Assembly: GCF_003843835.1 (NCBI RefSeq)
Contig: NZ_RKQL01000004.1
Coordinates: forward strand, 246,354-310,353
Direction of reading: 5' to 3'
DNA from: Tibeticola sediminis
Lineage (GTDB): Bacteria; Pseudomonadota; Gammaproteobacteria; Burkholderiales; Burkholderiaceae_C
Length of the DNA: 64,000 nucleotides
A program made the position numbers and the translations under genes. The notes beneath the pieces were generated by a model that worked only from the letters and a program-made list of their open reading frames with translations, searched no databases and was not told the origin of the DNA. Shown piece after piece: positions 27,936-38,516 of the stretch. Within the stretch, counting starts at the first letter, position 1. Each line of letters begins with the position of its first letter.

Positions 27936-28913
27936 TCAGATGACCTTGGCCTGCATCAGGTCGTGGCTGTTGAGCGCGCCGCACAGCTGGCCTGCGCTGT
28001 CGACCACCAACACGCTGTTGATCCGGTGTTGCTCCATGAGTGCGGCCGCTTCAGCAGCTAGTGCAGTGTCCGGGATCGTTTTGGGCGAAGCATGCATGAC
28101 ATCGGCGGCGCGTAGCGGGCGCAGGTCGACACCGCGCTCGACGAGCCGGCGCAGATCCCCGTCGGTGAAAATCCCGACGACATGGTCTGCGCCATCGACG
28201 ATGGCTGATGCGCCCAGTCCTTTCGCACTCATCTCGCGCATGAGTTCGACGAACGATGCATTCATGGGGACCTTGGGAACTGCGGGTCCCTGACGCATGA
28301 CATCGCGAACATGGGTGAGGAGGCGCCGACCCAAGGCGCCACCTGGATGAGAGCGCGCGAAGTCCTCCGCACGAAAACCCCGAGCGTCGAGCAAAGCCAC
28401 CGCCAACGCGTCGCCAAGCGCGAGTTGTGCGGTCGTGCTGGCGGTCGGCGCCAGATTGAGCGGGCAGGCTTCGCGGTCGACACTGCTGTCGAGGCAGACC
28501 GTTGCATGGCGCGCGAGGCTCGAGCCCAGATTCCCGGTCATCGCGATGATCGGGACGCCCAACCTCTTGAGGATGGGAAGGATGGCGGTGAGTTCCTCAC
28601 TTTCGCCGCTGTTGGAGATCGCCAGAACCACGTCGACGGGTTTGACCATGCCGAGGTCGCCATGGCTGGCTTCGGCCGGGTGGACGAAGAACGCCGGCGT
28701 TCCCGTCGACGAAAGCGTGGCCGCGATCTTGCGTCCGACATGGCCGCTCTTGCCCATGCCCATGACGACGATCCGCCCGCGCACATGGAGCATGAGTTCG
28801 ACGGCCTGGACGAAGCGTTCATCGATGCGCGAACGCAGGTTCAGCAAAGCCGAGGCTTCAATTTCCAGCGTCTCGCGGCCGAGGCGCAAGGCCTGATGGG
28901 AATCCAAGGTCAT
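27936..28913 (-). CDS. kdsD: D-arabinose-5-phosphate isomerase KdsD (KpsF/GutQ family)
   Basis: Converts ribulose-5-phosphate to arabinose-5-phosphate, the first step of Kdo synthesis. 325 aa: an N-terminal SIS sugar-isomerase domain (VVMGMGKSGHVGRKIAATLSS, FFVHPAEASHGDLG, SNSGESEEL) and two C-terminal CBS domains (from about residue 205). It heads the kdsD-kdsC-lptC string and diverges from the antiporter gene across 52 bp. Confidence 0.95.
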   Translation of the reverse strand: MTLDSHQALRLGRETLEIEASALLNLRSRIDERFVQAVELMLHVRGRIVVMGMGKSGHVGRKIAATLSSTGTPAFFVHPAEASHGDLGMVKPVDVVLAISNSGESEELTAILPILKRLGVPIIAMTGNLGSSLARHATVCLDSSVDREACPLNLAPTASTTAQLALGDALAVALLDARGFRAEDFARSHPGGALGRRLLTHVRDVMRQGPAVPKVPMNASFVELMREMSAKGLGASAIVDGADHVVGIFTDGDLRRLVERGVDLRPLRAADVMHASPKTIPDTALAAEAAALMEQHRINSVLVVDSAGQLCGALNSHDLMQAKVI

Positions 28914-28965
28914 CGGGGCATTTTATCGACCGGCGGTCATGGACGAGGCTTGATAGGATCGGCCG

Positions 28966-30951
28966 ATGACCACCCTGGAACTGATCCTGGTTTATCTCTG
29001 CGCCGCCGTGTTCGGGGTGGTGGTCTTTCGCAGCTTGCGGCTGCCCCCGATGCTCGGCTACCTCGTGGTTGGCGTCGTGATCGGGCCCCACGCGCTGGCG
29101 CTCGCCCAGAGCACTTCGGCGATTGCGAGCCTCGCCGAGTTCGGGGTGGTGTTTCTGATGTTCGTCATCGGCCTGGAATTCAGTCTGCCCAAATTACGCG
29201 CGATGGGGCGTCATGTCTTTGGCCTCGGCTTGGCCCAGGTGGTGGTCACGATGGCGGTCGCAACCTTGGGCCTGCATCTGCTGGGGCGCTGGGCGCCCGG
29301 CTGGTGGGCGCTCGACTGGCGCAGCGGTTTGACTCTGTCGGGCGCGCTGGCCATGAGCAGCACGGCGATCGTTGGCAAGTTGATGGCTGAGCGGCTGGAA
29401 TTGGACTCGGAGCATGGAAAACGGGTGCTCGGGGTGTTGTTGTTCCAGGACCTTGCCGTCGTTCCCTTGCTCGTGCTCGTGCCGGCGCTCGGGTCGAAGG
29501 AAGAGCACCTGATGCAGGCATTGGGCCTGGCCATGCTCAAAGCCGCCGGCTTGGTGGTTTTGCTGCTCTGGGGCGGGCAGCGGATCATGCGCTGGTGGCT
29601 CACGCTGGTGGCGCGGCGCAAAAGCGAAGAATTGTTCGTGCTCAACCTGCTGCTCATCACGCTCGGGATGGCATGGTTGACCGAGCACTTCGGCCTGAGC
29701 CTGGCGCTCGGCGCCTTCATCGCCGGGATGCTGATTTCCGAAACCGAGTTCAAGGCTCAGGTCGAAAGCGACATCCGGCCGTTCCATGATGTGCTCATGG
29801 GCCTGTTTTTCATCAGCATCGGCATGATGCTCGACTGGCATCTCGTGGTCCAGCGCTGGGGCTTGGTCTTGTTGTTGGTGACCGTCCCTGTCGCGTTCAA
29901 GATCGTTCTCATCACGGGCCTGGCCAAGGTCTTGGGCGCCTCCACGGGCGTGGCGGTTCGCACCGGGCTTTACCTCGCGCAGGCGGGCGAATTCGGCTTC
30001 GTGCTTCTGTCTTTAGGGAGCGATGTGGGCCTGATACCGGCGTCGCTGCTCAATCCCATCTTGGCGGGCATGGTTCTGTCCATGCTCATGACGCCGTTCA
30101 TCATCGCCTACAGCGATGCGCTGGTGCTGCGATTCGTCTCCAGTGAATGGATGCAGAGCGCCCTGCAGATGACGGCGATCGCACGGCGCTCCATCAACGT
30201 ACAAAAGCACGTGATCATCTGCGGCTTCGGGCGTTGCGGCCAGAACCTGGCGCGGATGCTCGAGCCTGAGGGCATCGACTTCATCGCACTCGATCTCGAC
30301 CCTGACCGGGTACGGCAAGCGGCGGCCGCGGGCGATGCGGTGGTTTTTGGCGACGCCAGCCGGCCACAGGCTTTGATTGCAGCGGGGCTGTCGCGCGCGA
30401 GCGCGGTCGTCGTCACTTACCTGGATCTGCCCGGCGCGCTCAAGGTCATTGCGCTCGTTCGTGCGCATGCCCCGCATGTGCCGGTGATCGTGCGGACTCA
30501 GGACGATCGTGAACTCGAGCGCTTGTATGCGGCCGGTGCCACGGAGGTGGTGCCCGAGGCGATCGAAGGTTCGTTGATGCTGGCCAGCCACGCCTTGGCC
30601 CTGGTGGGTGTGCCGATGCGTCGCGTGATTCGCATCGTCCAGGAGCAACGTGACCGCCGCTACAGTCTGCTGCGCGGCTACTTTCATGGCACCGATGACA
30701 GCGGGGCGGAGGACTTGGCGGCGGAGCGGCTTGAGACGGTCGTGCTTCCGCCGGCTGCCGCAGCGATCGGCAAAACTCTGGGCGAACTGGCTCTCGAGGA
30801 ACTCGGGGTTAGGCTCGTGAGCTGGAGACGCTCAGGGGGACGAGCCGAGCGTCCAGACAGCGAGGAGCTTCTGGACGCTGGCGACGTCCTGGTGCTGGGC
30901 GGTCGGGCCGACGCGCTGCTGCGCGCCGAGGAGCGGCTGCTGCGAGGCTGA
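28966..30951 (+). CDS. Kef-type monovalent cation:proton antiporter (CPA2) with RCK domain
   Basis: 661 aa: an N-terminal transporter domain with about 12 helices (residues 1-380) including [18 protein letters not shown] and [20 protein letters not shown], then a cytoplasmic RCK/TrkA-N domain with the Rossmann motif [16 protein letters not shown] and [13 protein letters not shown], and a C-terminal RCK-C/TrkA-C segment. Family members move K+ (or Na+) in exchange for H+ under nucleotide or glutathione control. It commonly lies next to kdsD in betaproteobacteria. Confidence 0.92.
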   Translation: MTTLELILVYLCAAVFGVVVFRSLRLPPMLGYLVVGVVIGPHALALAQSTSAIASLAEFGVVFLMFVIGLEFSLPKLRAMGRHVFGLGLAQVVVTMAVATLGLHLLGRWAPGWWALDWRSGLTLSGALAMSSTAIVGKLMAERLELDSEHGKRVLGVLLFQDLAVVPLLVLVPALGSKEEHLMQALGLAMLKAAGLVVLLLWGGQRIMRWWLTLVARRKSEELFVLNLLLITLGMAWLTEHFGLSLALGAFIAGMLISETEFKAQVESDIRPFHDVLMGLFFISIGMMLDWHLVVQRWGLVLLLVTVPVAFKIVLITGLAKVLGASTGVAVRTGLYLAQAGEFGFVLLSLGSDVGLIPASLLNPILAGMVLSMLMTPFIIAYSDALVLRFVSSEWMQSALQMTAIARRSINVQKHVIICGFGRCGQNLARMLEPEGIDFIALDLDPDRVRQAAAAGDAVVFGDASRPQALIAAGLSRASAVVVTYLDLPGALKVIALVRAHAPHVPVIVRTQDDRELERLYAAGATEVVPEAIEGSLMLASHALALVGVPMRRVIRIVQEQRDRRYSLLRGYFHGTDDSGAEDLAAERLETVVLPPAAAAIGKTLGELALEELGVRLVSWRRSGGRAERPDSEELLDAGDVLVLGGRADALLRAEERLLRG

Positions 30952-31006
30952 AACGCTGTGCCGCCATCCATCGAACAATGACCAGTGTAGAAAGACGGAA
31001 ACCATC

Positions 31007-31561
31007 ATGCTCGATCTGAACGTCAACCAGTATCTACGCGAACGCATACGGACGGTCCCGGACTGGCCGACGCCGGGCGTGCAGTTCCGGGATATCACGC
31101 CGCTGTTGCAGGAGCCCAAGACCTTTCGCGTGCTGATCGACGCTTTTGTTCATCGCTACATGGACCGGGACCTTCGGCCCGATGTCATCGCGGGCCTCGA
31201 CGCGCGAGGCTTCATCATCGGAGCGGTGCTCGCGTTTGAACTCGGGGTGGGTTTCGTGCCCATCCGAAAAAAAGGCAAGCTGCCTTTCACGACGGTTGCG
31301 GAAACCTACGAACTGGAATATGGCAGCGCGACCGTCGAACTCCACACCGATGCGGTGCAGCCGGGCGATCGCGTGTTGCTCGTGGATGACCTCATTGCCA
31401 CCGGCGGCACCATGATGGCTGGGCGTCGCTTGCTCGAGCGCCTCGGCGCCCATGTGTCGGAGGGCGCGGCGATCGTGGATTTGCCCGAGTTGGGCGGATC
31501 GCAGCGCTTGCGGGAGTCGGGCCTGCCGCTCTTCACGCTGGTCGATTTCTCAGGTCACTGA
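31007..31561 (+). CDS. apt: Adenine phosphoribosyltransferase
   Basis: Salvages adenine to AMP with PRPP. 184 aa, usual length. The PRPP-binding motif [14 protein letters not shown] lies around residue 125, and [14 protein letters not shown] and [11 protein letters not shown] are family signatures. A GACGGA-type ribosome binding site precedes ATG 31007. It is separated by 55 bp from the antiporter gene and converges on the cyclase gene. Confidence 0.96.
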   Translation: MLDLNVNQYLRERIRTVPDWPTPGVQFRDITPLLQEPKTFRVLIDAFVHRYMDRDLRPDVIAGLDARGFIIGAVLAFELGVGFVPIRKKGKLPFTTVAETYELEYGSATVELHTDAVQPGDRVLLVDDLIATGGTMMAGRRLLERLGAHVSEGAAIVDLPELGGSQRLRESGLPLFTLVDFSGH

Positions 31562-31568
31562 ATTCCAA

Positions 31569-31584
31569 GGCTACGCTGAATCAG
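31569..31584. repeat. Element B end fragment at the cyclase stop codon
   Basis: GGCTACGCTGAATCAG differs from the element B end GGCAACGCTGAATCAG at one base. Read on the minus strand, that change creates the TAG stop of the cyclase gene (31571-31573), so its last codons are repeat-derived. Confidence 0.5.
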
Positions 31585-33571
31585 CAGCCGCGGCGGGCGT
31601 GCGACGGTTGGCGTGCGCGCTGTCGGGTGCTGGGGCGGGGCAGTACAGCTTGACGCTGGCTTGCCGGCCCTTGAGTTGCGCCGGTCCGAGGAAGAGCCAT
31701 TCGATGTCCGGCGTCTGGTTCCGGGTGGATTCACTGGCGATGATGTCGACGCCGTAGCTGCGCGTCAGCGCCTCGAGCCGCGCCGCGATATTCACGGCAT
31801 CCCCAATGACCGTGTAGCTGCGGCGAAACGGCGAACCCATGTCACCCACGCACATCGGCCCGGTGTTGATGCCGATGCCGATCGCAATCGGGGGCTCGGC
31901 GTGCGCCGCCCGCTCGGCGTTGAGTTGCCGAATCTCGTCGACCATATCGCGTGCGGCGGCAACCGCGTGGGCGGCATGATGGGGGTCGTCGAGGGGGGCG
32001 CCCCAAAACGCCATGACCGCATCCCCGATGTATTTGTCGACCGTGCCCTGATGCCGCTGGATCGCCGCCGTGAGGCGGTCGAACACGCGGTTGAGCAGGG
32101 CCTGGACCGCCTCGGGCGGGAGGGTCTCGGCCAGGCTCGTGAAGCCGCGAAGATCGCAGAAGAGCACGGTCATTTCCCGCGTCTCGGCCACCATGTCGTC
32201 GCGCGCCATTTCAGCGACGCGCTCCTTGGGCACATAGGTTCCAAACAGCCGGGTGAGCCGTTGGAGCGCGACGCGCTCGCGGAAGTATCCATGCCCGACC
32301 ATGGCCAAAAAGAGGGCCAGTGCCAAGGTGGCGGCGCTGGCCACGGGAGACAGCCAATGCCCCTGGAAAAAGAGCGCCAGGTCGAGTGCGGCAAGACCAC
32401 CCAGCACCCCGGTGGTCAGCAGCACGGAGCCGAGGAGACTTTGGCCTGGCAGCAGAAGGGTGAGCAGCAGACCGACGGTGGAAACGAGGAGCCACTCGAG
32501 GCCGCTGGCCCAGTCGGGGCGCGTCAAGGCGCGGCCATCGAGAAAGGCGCTGAGCATGTGGGCATGGATTTCCACACCGGGCACGACCGGACCCACGGGC
32601 GTTGCGCGCATGTCCATGAGGCCCGGCGCCGTCGATCCGACCAGCGCAATTTTGCCGGAGAGCTGCGCCGCGGGAACGCGGCTGGCCAACAACGCTGCGG
32701 CGGAAACCGATGCGAATGGACGGCTCTCTGGGGCTGCTGCGATGCGAAACGGAACATAGGCGGTGCCGTCGCGCTGCAGCGGAATGCGGCGGGCGCGATG
32801 GCCGGGGCTGCCGAGCGGCTCCAGCAACAGGAAGTGGTTGGGAGCGGTCTGCCCATCGGTTTCTCCCCCCACCCGAACGGCAGGCTGGCCCAGCGTCTGG
32901 CGGAAGACGGCGAGCGCCAGCGATTCATAGGCTTGCCCTTTGTGTTCGGCCAGCACTGGCAGCCGGCGTACCCGTCCATCGGGGTCGGCGATGGCGTTGA
33001 AGAAGCCTGCGGCGCTGGCAGCCTGGGCCAGTTCGGGTTGATTGGCGCCGAAGCCGTCCCATGGCAAGAGGCTCAGGCCGCTGGCCGCCAAGCGGGCCGC
33101 ATCGAGGACCGGCTCGGGCAACTGGCCGCTGCGGTGCGCCCGCCGGTCGCTGGTGAAGTAATAGCCGAGCACCGAGCGCCCTCGCTTGAGCGCTTCGGCG
33201 AAGACGGCGTCGTCCTGCGCTTGGGGTTCGGCAAACACCATGTCGAAGCCCAGAGCCGAAACCCGCTGGCGCTCGAAGAGTTCCTGGACCAGGGCGGCGA
33301 GCTGGGCGCGGCTCCACGGCCAGCGCCCGACCGCTGCGAGGCTGGCTTCGTCGATGTCGACGATGACGATGCGGGGGTCGGGCTCGACGGGTGCGGCGAG
33401 CCGTATGTGCGCGTCGACGAGGGCCCGATCCAGGGCGTCGAGCCCCGGCAGCGTCCAGTAGCCGAGGATGTGCAGCCAGGCGAGCGCCGTGAGCGCAAGG
33501 CCGAGCAGCCGTGGCGTCAGAGGGGACGGCCCGGCTCGGCGCCGGGGTTTCAGCGGGGGGCGCTCGACCAC
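31571..33571 (-). CDS. CHASE2-domain adenylate/guanylate cyclase
   Basis: About 666 aa from GTG 33571, just after the FHA stop. An N-terminal helix leads to a large periplasmic CHASE2 sensor (ARIVIVDIDE-like segment through VVPGVEIHAHMLSAFLDG, about residues 50-370), followed by two or three membrane helices and a class III cyclase domain (VLFCDLRGFTSLAE, GTVDKYIGDAVMAFWGAP, DAVNIAARLEALT). The two metal aspartates are present; cAMP versus cGMP specificity is not determined. The frame is open further upstream over the FHA gene, so the start is uncertain. Confidence 0.87.
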   Translation of the reverse strand: MVERPPLKPRRRAGPSPLTPRLLGLALTALAWLHILGYWTLPGLDALDRALVDAHIRLAAPVEPDPRIVIVDIDEASLAAVGRWPWSRAQLAALVQELFERQRVSALGFDMVFAEPQAQDDAVFAEALKRGRSVLGYYFTSDRRAHRSGQLPEPVLDAARLAASGLSLLPWDGFGANQPELAQAASAAGFFNAIADPDGRVRRLPVLAEHKGQAYESLALAVFRQTLGQPAVRVGGETDGQTAPNHFLLLEPLGSPGHRARRIPLQRDGTAYVPFRIAAAPESRPFASVSAAALLASRVPAAQLSGKIALVGSTAPGLMDMRATPVGPVVPGVEIHAHMLSAFLDGRALTRPDWASGLEWLLVSTVGLLLTLLLPGQSLLGSVLLTTGVLGGLAALDLALFFQGHWLSPVASAATLALALFLAMVGHGYFRERVALQRLTRLFGTYVPKERVAEMARDDMVAETREMTVLFCDLRGFTSLAETLPPEAVQALLNRVFDRLTAAIQRHQGTVDKYIGDAVMAFWGAPLDDPHHAAHAVAAARDMVDEIRQLNAERAAHAEPPIAIGIGINTGPMCVGDMGSPFRRSYTVIGDAVNIAARLEALTRSYGVDIIASESTRNQTPDIEWLFLGPAQLKGRQASVKLYCPAPAPDSAHANRRTPAAAADSA

Positions 33572-33575
33572 GAGC

Positions 33576-34235
33576 TCATGGCGCGACGAATTGCATTTGA
33601 ATGCCGGCGAGTTCGAGCAGGTCGCCGTCGTGCAGGTTGACGGGCTCCTTGCCGATCGGCGTACCGTTGACGGTCGGGGGCTGGGTTCCATCGACGTGGC
33701 TGAGCATGAACCCTTGGGCGCGGCGCGTGATGGCTGCCACCGCCACTCCGGGTTTGCCGATGGTGGTCACGACCTTGACCAGTGGGACCTCGCGGCCGGC
33801 GGCAGCACCGTTGAGCAACCGTACCGCGGCGCCCGCGGGCGCGGCTGGAGCCGATGCTGGAGCGCTTGCGGCGGATGGCGCTGTCGCCGCCCCCACGGGC
33901 GCGGCGTGGGGGGCTGGGCTGGCCGGAGCTGCCGCGGCGACCCCGACGGGGTCTGCCTGGAAACGGATCTTGTACTTCCCGACCTCGATGATGTCGTTGT
34001 TCTGCAGCAGCTGGTGCTTGATCGCCTTGCCGTTGACGTAGGTGCCGTTGGTGCTGTTGAGGTCTTCGATGAAGACTTCGGCTCCGTTCAGGTAGAGCAC
34101 GGCATGTTCACCGCTGACGGCGAGGTTGTCGATCACGATGTCGTTGTACGGGCGGCGGCCGAGCGTGGTGCGCTCGCCGGTCAATTCGGCTTCTTTGATC
34201 ACGACGCCGTCGATCGAAATGATCAGTTTCGGCAT
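33576..34235 (-). CDS. FHA-domain protein (two FHA-like regions)
   Basis: 219 aa from MPKLIISIDGVVIKE (ATG 34235). An N-terminal forkhead-associated domain with GRRPYNDIVIDNLAVSGEHA and LNSTNGTYVNG binds phosphothreonine. A Pro/Ala-rich linker (about 105-145) leads to a second, more diverged FHA-like region with HVDGTQPPTVNG. FHA proteins link Ser/Thr kinases to targets. It lies between a PP2C phosphatase and a cyclase in one operon; no kinase gene is in the window. Confidence 0.88.
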   Translation of the reverse strand: MPKLIISIDGVVIKEAELTGERTTLGRRPYNDIVIDNLAVSGEHAVLYLNGAEVFIEDLNSTNGTYVNGKAIKHQLLQNNDIIEVGKYKIRFQADPVGVAAAAPASPAPHAAPVGAATAPSAASAPASAPAAPAGAAVRLLNGAAAGREVPLVKVVTTIGKPGVAVAAITRRAQGFMLSHVDGTQPPTVNGTPIGKEPVNLHDGDLLELAGIQMQFVAP

Positions 34236-34302
34236 GGCCGAGGCTCCTCTCACAAATTCTGGGTGCGAAGCAACGCGGAGTTGGGTTGCGGACGAGGGAG
34301 TA

Positions 34303-35076
34303 CTACCGCAAGTGCGCGACGAGACCCTGGGGCGGTCGTTCGGCGCGAGCGCGCACCAGCATAACGGAAATGTTGTCGCGCCCGCCACGGGCGTTGGCGG
34401 CTGCGACGAGTTTGTGCGCCAAATGCGACAGTTCGGCACCGGCGCGAAACATCTGGGCGATCTCCATGTCGGTCAACATGTCGGTCAAGCCATCGGAGCA
34501 CAACAGATACAGGTCGCCCGCTTCGACGGGGTGCTCGGCGATATCGATTTCGACCTCGGGGCCCACGCCGAGCGCGCGGGTGACGAGGTTGCGATAGTCG
34601 GCGACTGCGGCTTCCTCCGGGGAGATCAGGCCAGCATCGAGCTGCTCCTGCAACAAGGAGTGATCACGGGTGATCTGGACCAGTTGGTGGCGGCGCCAAC
34701 GATAGCAGCGCGAATCGCCGACATGGCCCAGCCAGAGTTTGGGCCCGCGAAACCAGGCAGCGATGACGGTGGTTCCCATGCCGGCGTGGGTGACCTCCCG
34801 CTCGGCCGATTGGAAGATTTCCAGGTTGGCTCGCGCGATGGCGTTTTGCAGGGCTTCGCGCGCGGGGGGTGCGGCTTCGCCCGGCGAACGTGCGCACTGC
34901 TGGAGGTCGGCGAGGATGATCGAGGTGGCCATGTCCGCGGCGACCTCGCCGGCGTTGTAGCCGCCCATGCCGTCGGCGAGCACGGCGACGCCGGCCGCAC
35001 CGTCGTAGCGGATGGAGTCTTCGTTGTTGGCACGGACGCGCCCGACGTCGGTCAATCCATCGAATTCATAGCGCAT
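34303..35076 (-). CDS. PP2C-family serine/threonine protein phosphatase (Stp1/PrpC type)
   Basis: 257 aa metal-dependent phosphatase. The metal-binding motifs are in order: TDVGRVRANNEDS, VLADGMGGYNAGEVAA, GDSRCYRWR, CSDGLTDML and GGRDNISVMLV. These soluble phosphatases oppose Hanks-type Ser/Thr kinases. It is the first gene of the PP2C-FHA-cyclase operon, 67 bp upstream of the FHA gene, so it probably reverses the phosphorylation read by the FHA protein; this is inference. Confidence 0.92.
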   Translation of the reverse strand: MRYEFDGLTDVGRVRANNEDSIRYDGAAGVAVLADGMGGYNAGEVAADMATSIILADLQQCARSPGEAAPPAREALQNAIARANLEIFQSAEREVTHAGMGTTVIAAWFRGPKLWLGHVGDSRCYRWRRHQLVQITRDHSLLQEQLDAGLISPEEAAVADYRNLVTRALGVGPEVEIDIAEHPVEAGDLYLLCSDGLTDMLTDMEIAQMFRAGAELSHLAHKLVAAANARGGRDNISVMLVRARAERPPQGLVAHLR

Positions 35077-35273
35077 GGCAGGCCGCGGACTTCGGGTGGG
35101 CCAGGTTTCGGTGCATGGACCGCCTCCTCCAGGATTCGTGCGGCCCCAAGGCGCGAACCCGGCGAGGCACGTTTGTTTTTGTGGATGAGGATATTAACGG
35201 CCGTTGCGCTTGAACCTTGAGCGCAACCGGACCGTTTTGTCCACTATTCCCGCGCAAACGCCGGTTTCGCGCG

Positions 35274-35308
35274 CAAAAAAACGGGCTCCCCAGGGGAGCC
35301 CGTTTTTT
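35274..35308. terminator. Strong bidirectional terminator
   Basis: ACGGGCTCCC and GGGAGCCCGT (35281-35302) form a long stem with A6-7 before and T6 after, so it can stop transcription on both strands. It follows sucD (minus strand). The 200 bp to its left, up to the PP2C start, hold the PP2C promoter region, where nothing else is recognised. Confidence 0.93.
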
Positions 35309-35324
35309 GGACCTTGTCACGCGC

Positions 35325-36218
35325 TCAAAGCAGGGACTTGAGGAGTTTGCCCATTTCGGACGGGTTGCGCGTGACCTTGAAGCCACAGGCTTCCATGATC
35401 GCGAGCTTGGCTTCGGCCGTATCTTCGCCGCCCGAAATCAGCGCGCCGGCGTGGCCCATGCGCTTTCCGGGTGGGGCGGTCACGCCCGCAATGAATCCGA
35501 CCACGGGTTTTTTGAAGTGCTCTTTGCACCAGCGGGCAGCGTCGGCCTCATCGGGGCCGCCGATCTCGCCGATCATGATCACGGCGTCGGTGTCGGGATC
35601 GTCGTTGAACATCTTCATGACGTCGATGTGCTTGAGGCCGTTGATCGGGTCGCCCCCGATGCCAACCGCACTCGATTGCCCCAGGCCCAGGTCGGTCAAT
35701 TGCGCCACCGCCTCGTAGGTGAGCGTGCCCGAACGCGAGACGACACCGATGCGGCCTTTGCGGTGGATATGGCCCGGCATGATGCCGATCTTGATTTCAT
35801 CGGGCGTGATGAGTCCGGGGCAGTTCGGGCCGAGCAGCAGCGTTTCCTTGCCACCGGCGGCGACCTTGTGCTTCATCTTGTTGCGCACCATGAGCATGTC
35901 GCGCACGGGAATGCCCTCGGTGATGCAGATTACGAGGTCGAGGTCGGCTTCGACGGCTTCCCAGATGGCGTCGGCGGCACCGGCGGGCGGCACGTAGATC
36001 ACGGAGACGGTCGCACCGGTGTCGGCGGCGGCCTCCTTCACGGACGCGTAGATCGGAATGTCGAAGATCTTCTCACCGGCCTTTTTCGGATTGACGCCGG
36101 CGACGAAGCAGTTGCGGCCGTTGGCGTATTCCAGGCACTTTTCGGTGTGGAACTGCCCGGTCTTGCCGGTGATGCCCTGGGTGATGACTTTGGTGTCTTT
36201 GTTGATCAGGATGGACAT
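35325..36218 (-). CDS. sucD: Succinate-CoA ligase (ADP-forming) alpha subunit
   Basis: TCA-cycle enzyme subunit, 297 aa. It carries the CoA-binding Rossmann segment ([18 protein letters not shown]) and the phosphohistidine loop region [16 protein letters not shown], with [20 protein letters not shown]. It follows sucC after 18 bp and ends before a strong terminator, so sucCD form one transcript. Confidence 0.97.
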   Translation of the reverse strand: MSILINKDTKVITQGITGKTGQFHTEKCLEYANGRNCFVAGVNPKKAGEKIFDIPIYASVKEAAADTGATVSVIYVPPAGAADAIWEAVEADLDLVICITEGIPVRDMLMVRNKMKHKVAAGGKETLLLGPNCPGLITPDEIKIGIMPGHIHRKGRIGVVSRSGTLTYEAVAQLTDLGLGQSSAVGIGGDPINGLKHIDVMKMFNDDPDTDAVIMIGEIGGPDEADAARWCKEHFKKPVVGFIAGVTAPPGKRMGHAGALISGGEDTAEAKLAIMEACGFKVTRNPSEMGKLLKSLL

Positions 36219-36236
36219 GTTGGGTTCCTCTCGGGC

Positions 36237-37403
36237 TCAGGCGGCGTTGACGGCGGCGACCACTTTTTGAGCCGCCTCGGCCATCGTGTCGGCACTGATG
36301 ATCGGCAGGCCCGATTCGGCGAGCATTTTCTTGCCGAGGTCTTCGTTGGTGCCCTTCATGCGCACGACCAGTGGTACGCTGAGGTTGACCGCCTTGCAGG
36401 CGGTGATGACGCCGGTGGCAATGGTGTCGCAACGCATGATGCCGCCGAAGATGTTGACGAGGATCGCCTTGACCTTGGGGTTGCGCAGCATGATCTTGAA
36501 GGCCTCGGTCACCTTTTCGGGCGTCGCGCCGCCCCCGACGTCGAGGAAGTTGGCGGGCTCGCCGCCGAAGAGTTTGATGGTGTCCATCGTCGCCATCGCG
36601 AGGCCCGCGCCGTTGACGAGGCAGCCAATGTTGCCGTCGAGGCTGATGTAGGCGAGGTCGTACTTGCTGGCTTCGACCTCGGCCGGGTCTTCCTCGTCGA
36701 GGTCGCGCAGCGCGACGATCTCGGGATGCCGGAACAGGGCGTTGTCGTCGAAGTTGAATTTGGCGTCGAGCGCGATCAGCTGATTCTTGCTGTCGCGGTT
36801 GAGCGGGTTGATTTCGAGCAGCGACGCGTCGGTTTCCATGTAGCAGGTGTAGAGCTTCTGGAACAGGTCGACGGCTTGCGCCACAGAGGCTTCAGGCAGG
36901 CCGATGCCGCTGGCGACCGCCTGCGCTTGCTCGGTGGTGAGCCCGATGATGGGGTCGACGAAGACCTTGATGATTTTCTCGGGTGAGACGCGGGCGACTT
37001 CTTCGATGTCCATGCCGCCTTCGCTCGAGGCGATGAACGCGACCTTCTGTGTGGCCCGGTCGGTCAGCACCGAGACGTAGTATTCCTTCTGGATGTCGGC
37101 GCCTTCTTCGATGTAGAGGCGTCGGACGATCTGGCCTTCTGGCCCGGTCTGGTGCGTGACCAGCCGCATGCCGAGGATCTCCCCGGCAAGTCGACGCACA
37201 TCGTCGATGGACTTGGCGACTTTGACGCCACCGCCCTTGCCACGTCCGCCGGCGTGGATCTGCGCTTTGACGACCCAGACGGGGCCGCCGAGTTTCTGGG
37301 CGGCTTCGACCGCCTCTTGCACCGTGAATGCCGGGATGCCACGGGGAACCGGCACGCCGAACTTGCGCAAGATTTCCTTGCCTTGGTACTCGTGTATTTT
37401 CAT
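36237..37403 (-). CDS. sucC: Succinate-CoA ligase (ADP-forming) beta subunit
   Basis: 388 aa ATP-grasp subunit that binds the nucleotide and contacts succinate. The N-terminal [22 protein letters not shown] is canonical, followed by [24 protein letters not shown], and a C-terminal [13 protein letters not shown]. It pairs with sucD to form the alpha-beta enzyme, which makes ATP from succinyl-CoA. Confidence 0.97.
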   Translation of the reverse strand: MKIHEYQGKEILRKFGVPVPRGIPAFTVQEAVEAAQKLGGPVWVVKAQIHAGGRGKGGGVKVAKSIDDVRRLAGEILGMRLVTHQTGPEGQIVRRLYIEEGADIQKEYYVSVLTDRATQKVAFIASSEGGMDIEEVARVSPEKIIKVFVDPIIGLTTEQAQAVASGIGLPEASVAQAVDLFQKLYTCYMETDASLLEINPLNRDSKNQLIALDAKFNFDDNALFRHPEIVALRDLDEEDPAEVEASKYDLAYISLDGNIGCLVNGAGLAMATMDTIKLFGGEPANFLDVGGGATPEKVTEAFKIMLRNPKVKAILVNIFGGIMRCDTIATGVITACKAVNLSVPLVVRMKGTNEDLGKKMLAESGLPIISADTMAEAAQKVVAAVNAA

Positions 37404-37576
37404 GGGTCTCTCTCAGGGGGTGGAGGAATCGTCGCCGCCCGAGGAACACACCGAGGTCATCGCTGAGCGGGACGTCGCCGGGGCGAACTGTAGCATGCTG
37501 CACTGCATCATCAGCGTGGCCTGCGCCGGGGCCGCGGGCATAATGGCCAGGGCAACGCACTGCAAAGGACCAGCCC

Positions 37577-38500
37577 ATGGCGAAAGTTTTCATCGATGGC
37601 GAGGCAGGCACGACGGGCTTGCAGATTCGTGAGCGGCTGCAGTCGGTGCCGGGAGTCGAGTTGTTGCAGATCGACCCGAGCCGGCGCAAGGACAACGAAG
37701 CCAAGCAGGCGCTCATGGCCGAGGCGGATCTGGTCGTGCTGTGCCTGCACGACGACGCCGCGCGTGCCTCGGTCGAGCTGATCGACGCGATCGGCAGCCG
37801 GCGCCCGCGCATCATCGACGCCTCGACGGCGCACCGCACGGAGCCGGGTTGGGTTTACGGTTTTCCCGAACTCTGCGCCGGCCAGCGCGAGGCGATTGCG
37901 CGAGCCGAGCGCGTGGCCAATCCGGGGTGCTACGCGACGGGGGCGATCGCGCTGATCCGCCCGCTGGTCGATGCCGGACTCGTGCCGCGCGATCATCCGC
38001 TGGCTTTGCCGGCGGTCAGCGGTTACAGCGGCGGCGGTCGATCGATGATCGAAGCCTATGAAGCAGGCTCGGCGGCGCCGTTTGAGCTCTATGCGCTCGG
38101 GCTGCGGCACAAACATCTGCCCGAGATCATGCGGTACACGGGCCTTGCGCGCCGTCCCTTGTTCGTCCCGTCGGTGGCGAATTTCCCGCAGGGCATGCTG
38201 GTCGAACTGCCTTTGCATCTCGACTCCTTGCCGGCGCGGCCGCGGGTGGCGGACCTCGAGGCTGCCTTGCGGGCGCATTACGCGCCGACGGCCGCTTGGG
38301 GCGGGACGGTGCGCGTCGAGTCCGCCAGTGCCGACGGCAAGCTTGATGCCGTCGCGCTTGCGGGCAGCGACATCATGGAGCTGCGGGTGTTCGGCGATGA
38401 CGCCTTGGCTCAGGCGGTGCTCGTGGCGCGGCTCGACAACCTCGGCAAAGGTGCGAGCGGCGCTGCGGTGCAGAACCTGCGCTTGATGCTCGGCCTTTGA
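37577..38500 (+). CDS. argC: N-acetyl-gamma-glutamyl-phosphate reductase (short type 2 ArgC)
   Basis: Arginine pathway step 3: NADPH reduction of N-acetylglutamyl-5-phosphate. 307 aa, the short form of the enzyme; the longer form has about 345. [17 protein letters not shown] opens the Rossmann fold, [10 protein letters not shown] carries the catalytic cysteine, and the histidine region is in the LRHKHLPEI segment. It stands alone between convergent recX and divergent sucC; no other arg genes are nearby. Confidence 0.94.
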   Translation: MAKVFIDGEAGTTGLQIRERLQSVPGVELLQIDPSRRKDNEAKQALMAEADLVVLCLHDDAARASVELIDAIGSRRPRIIDASTAHRTEPGWVYGFPELCAGQREAIARAERVANPGCYATGAIALIRPLVDAGLVPRDHPLALPAVSGYSGGGRSMIEAYEAGSAAPFELYALGLRHKHLPEIMRYTGLARRPLFVPSVANFPQGMLVELPLHLDSLPARPRVADLEAALRAHYAPTAAWGGTVRVESASADGKLDAVALAGSDIMELRVFGDDALAQAVLVARLDNLGKGASGAAVQNLRLMLGL

Positions 38501-38516
38501 GGCCGTCGTTGACGCG

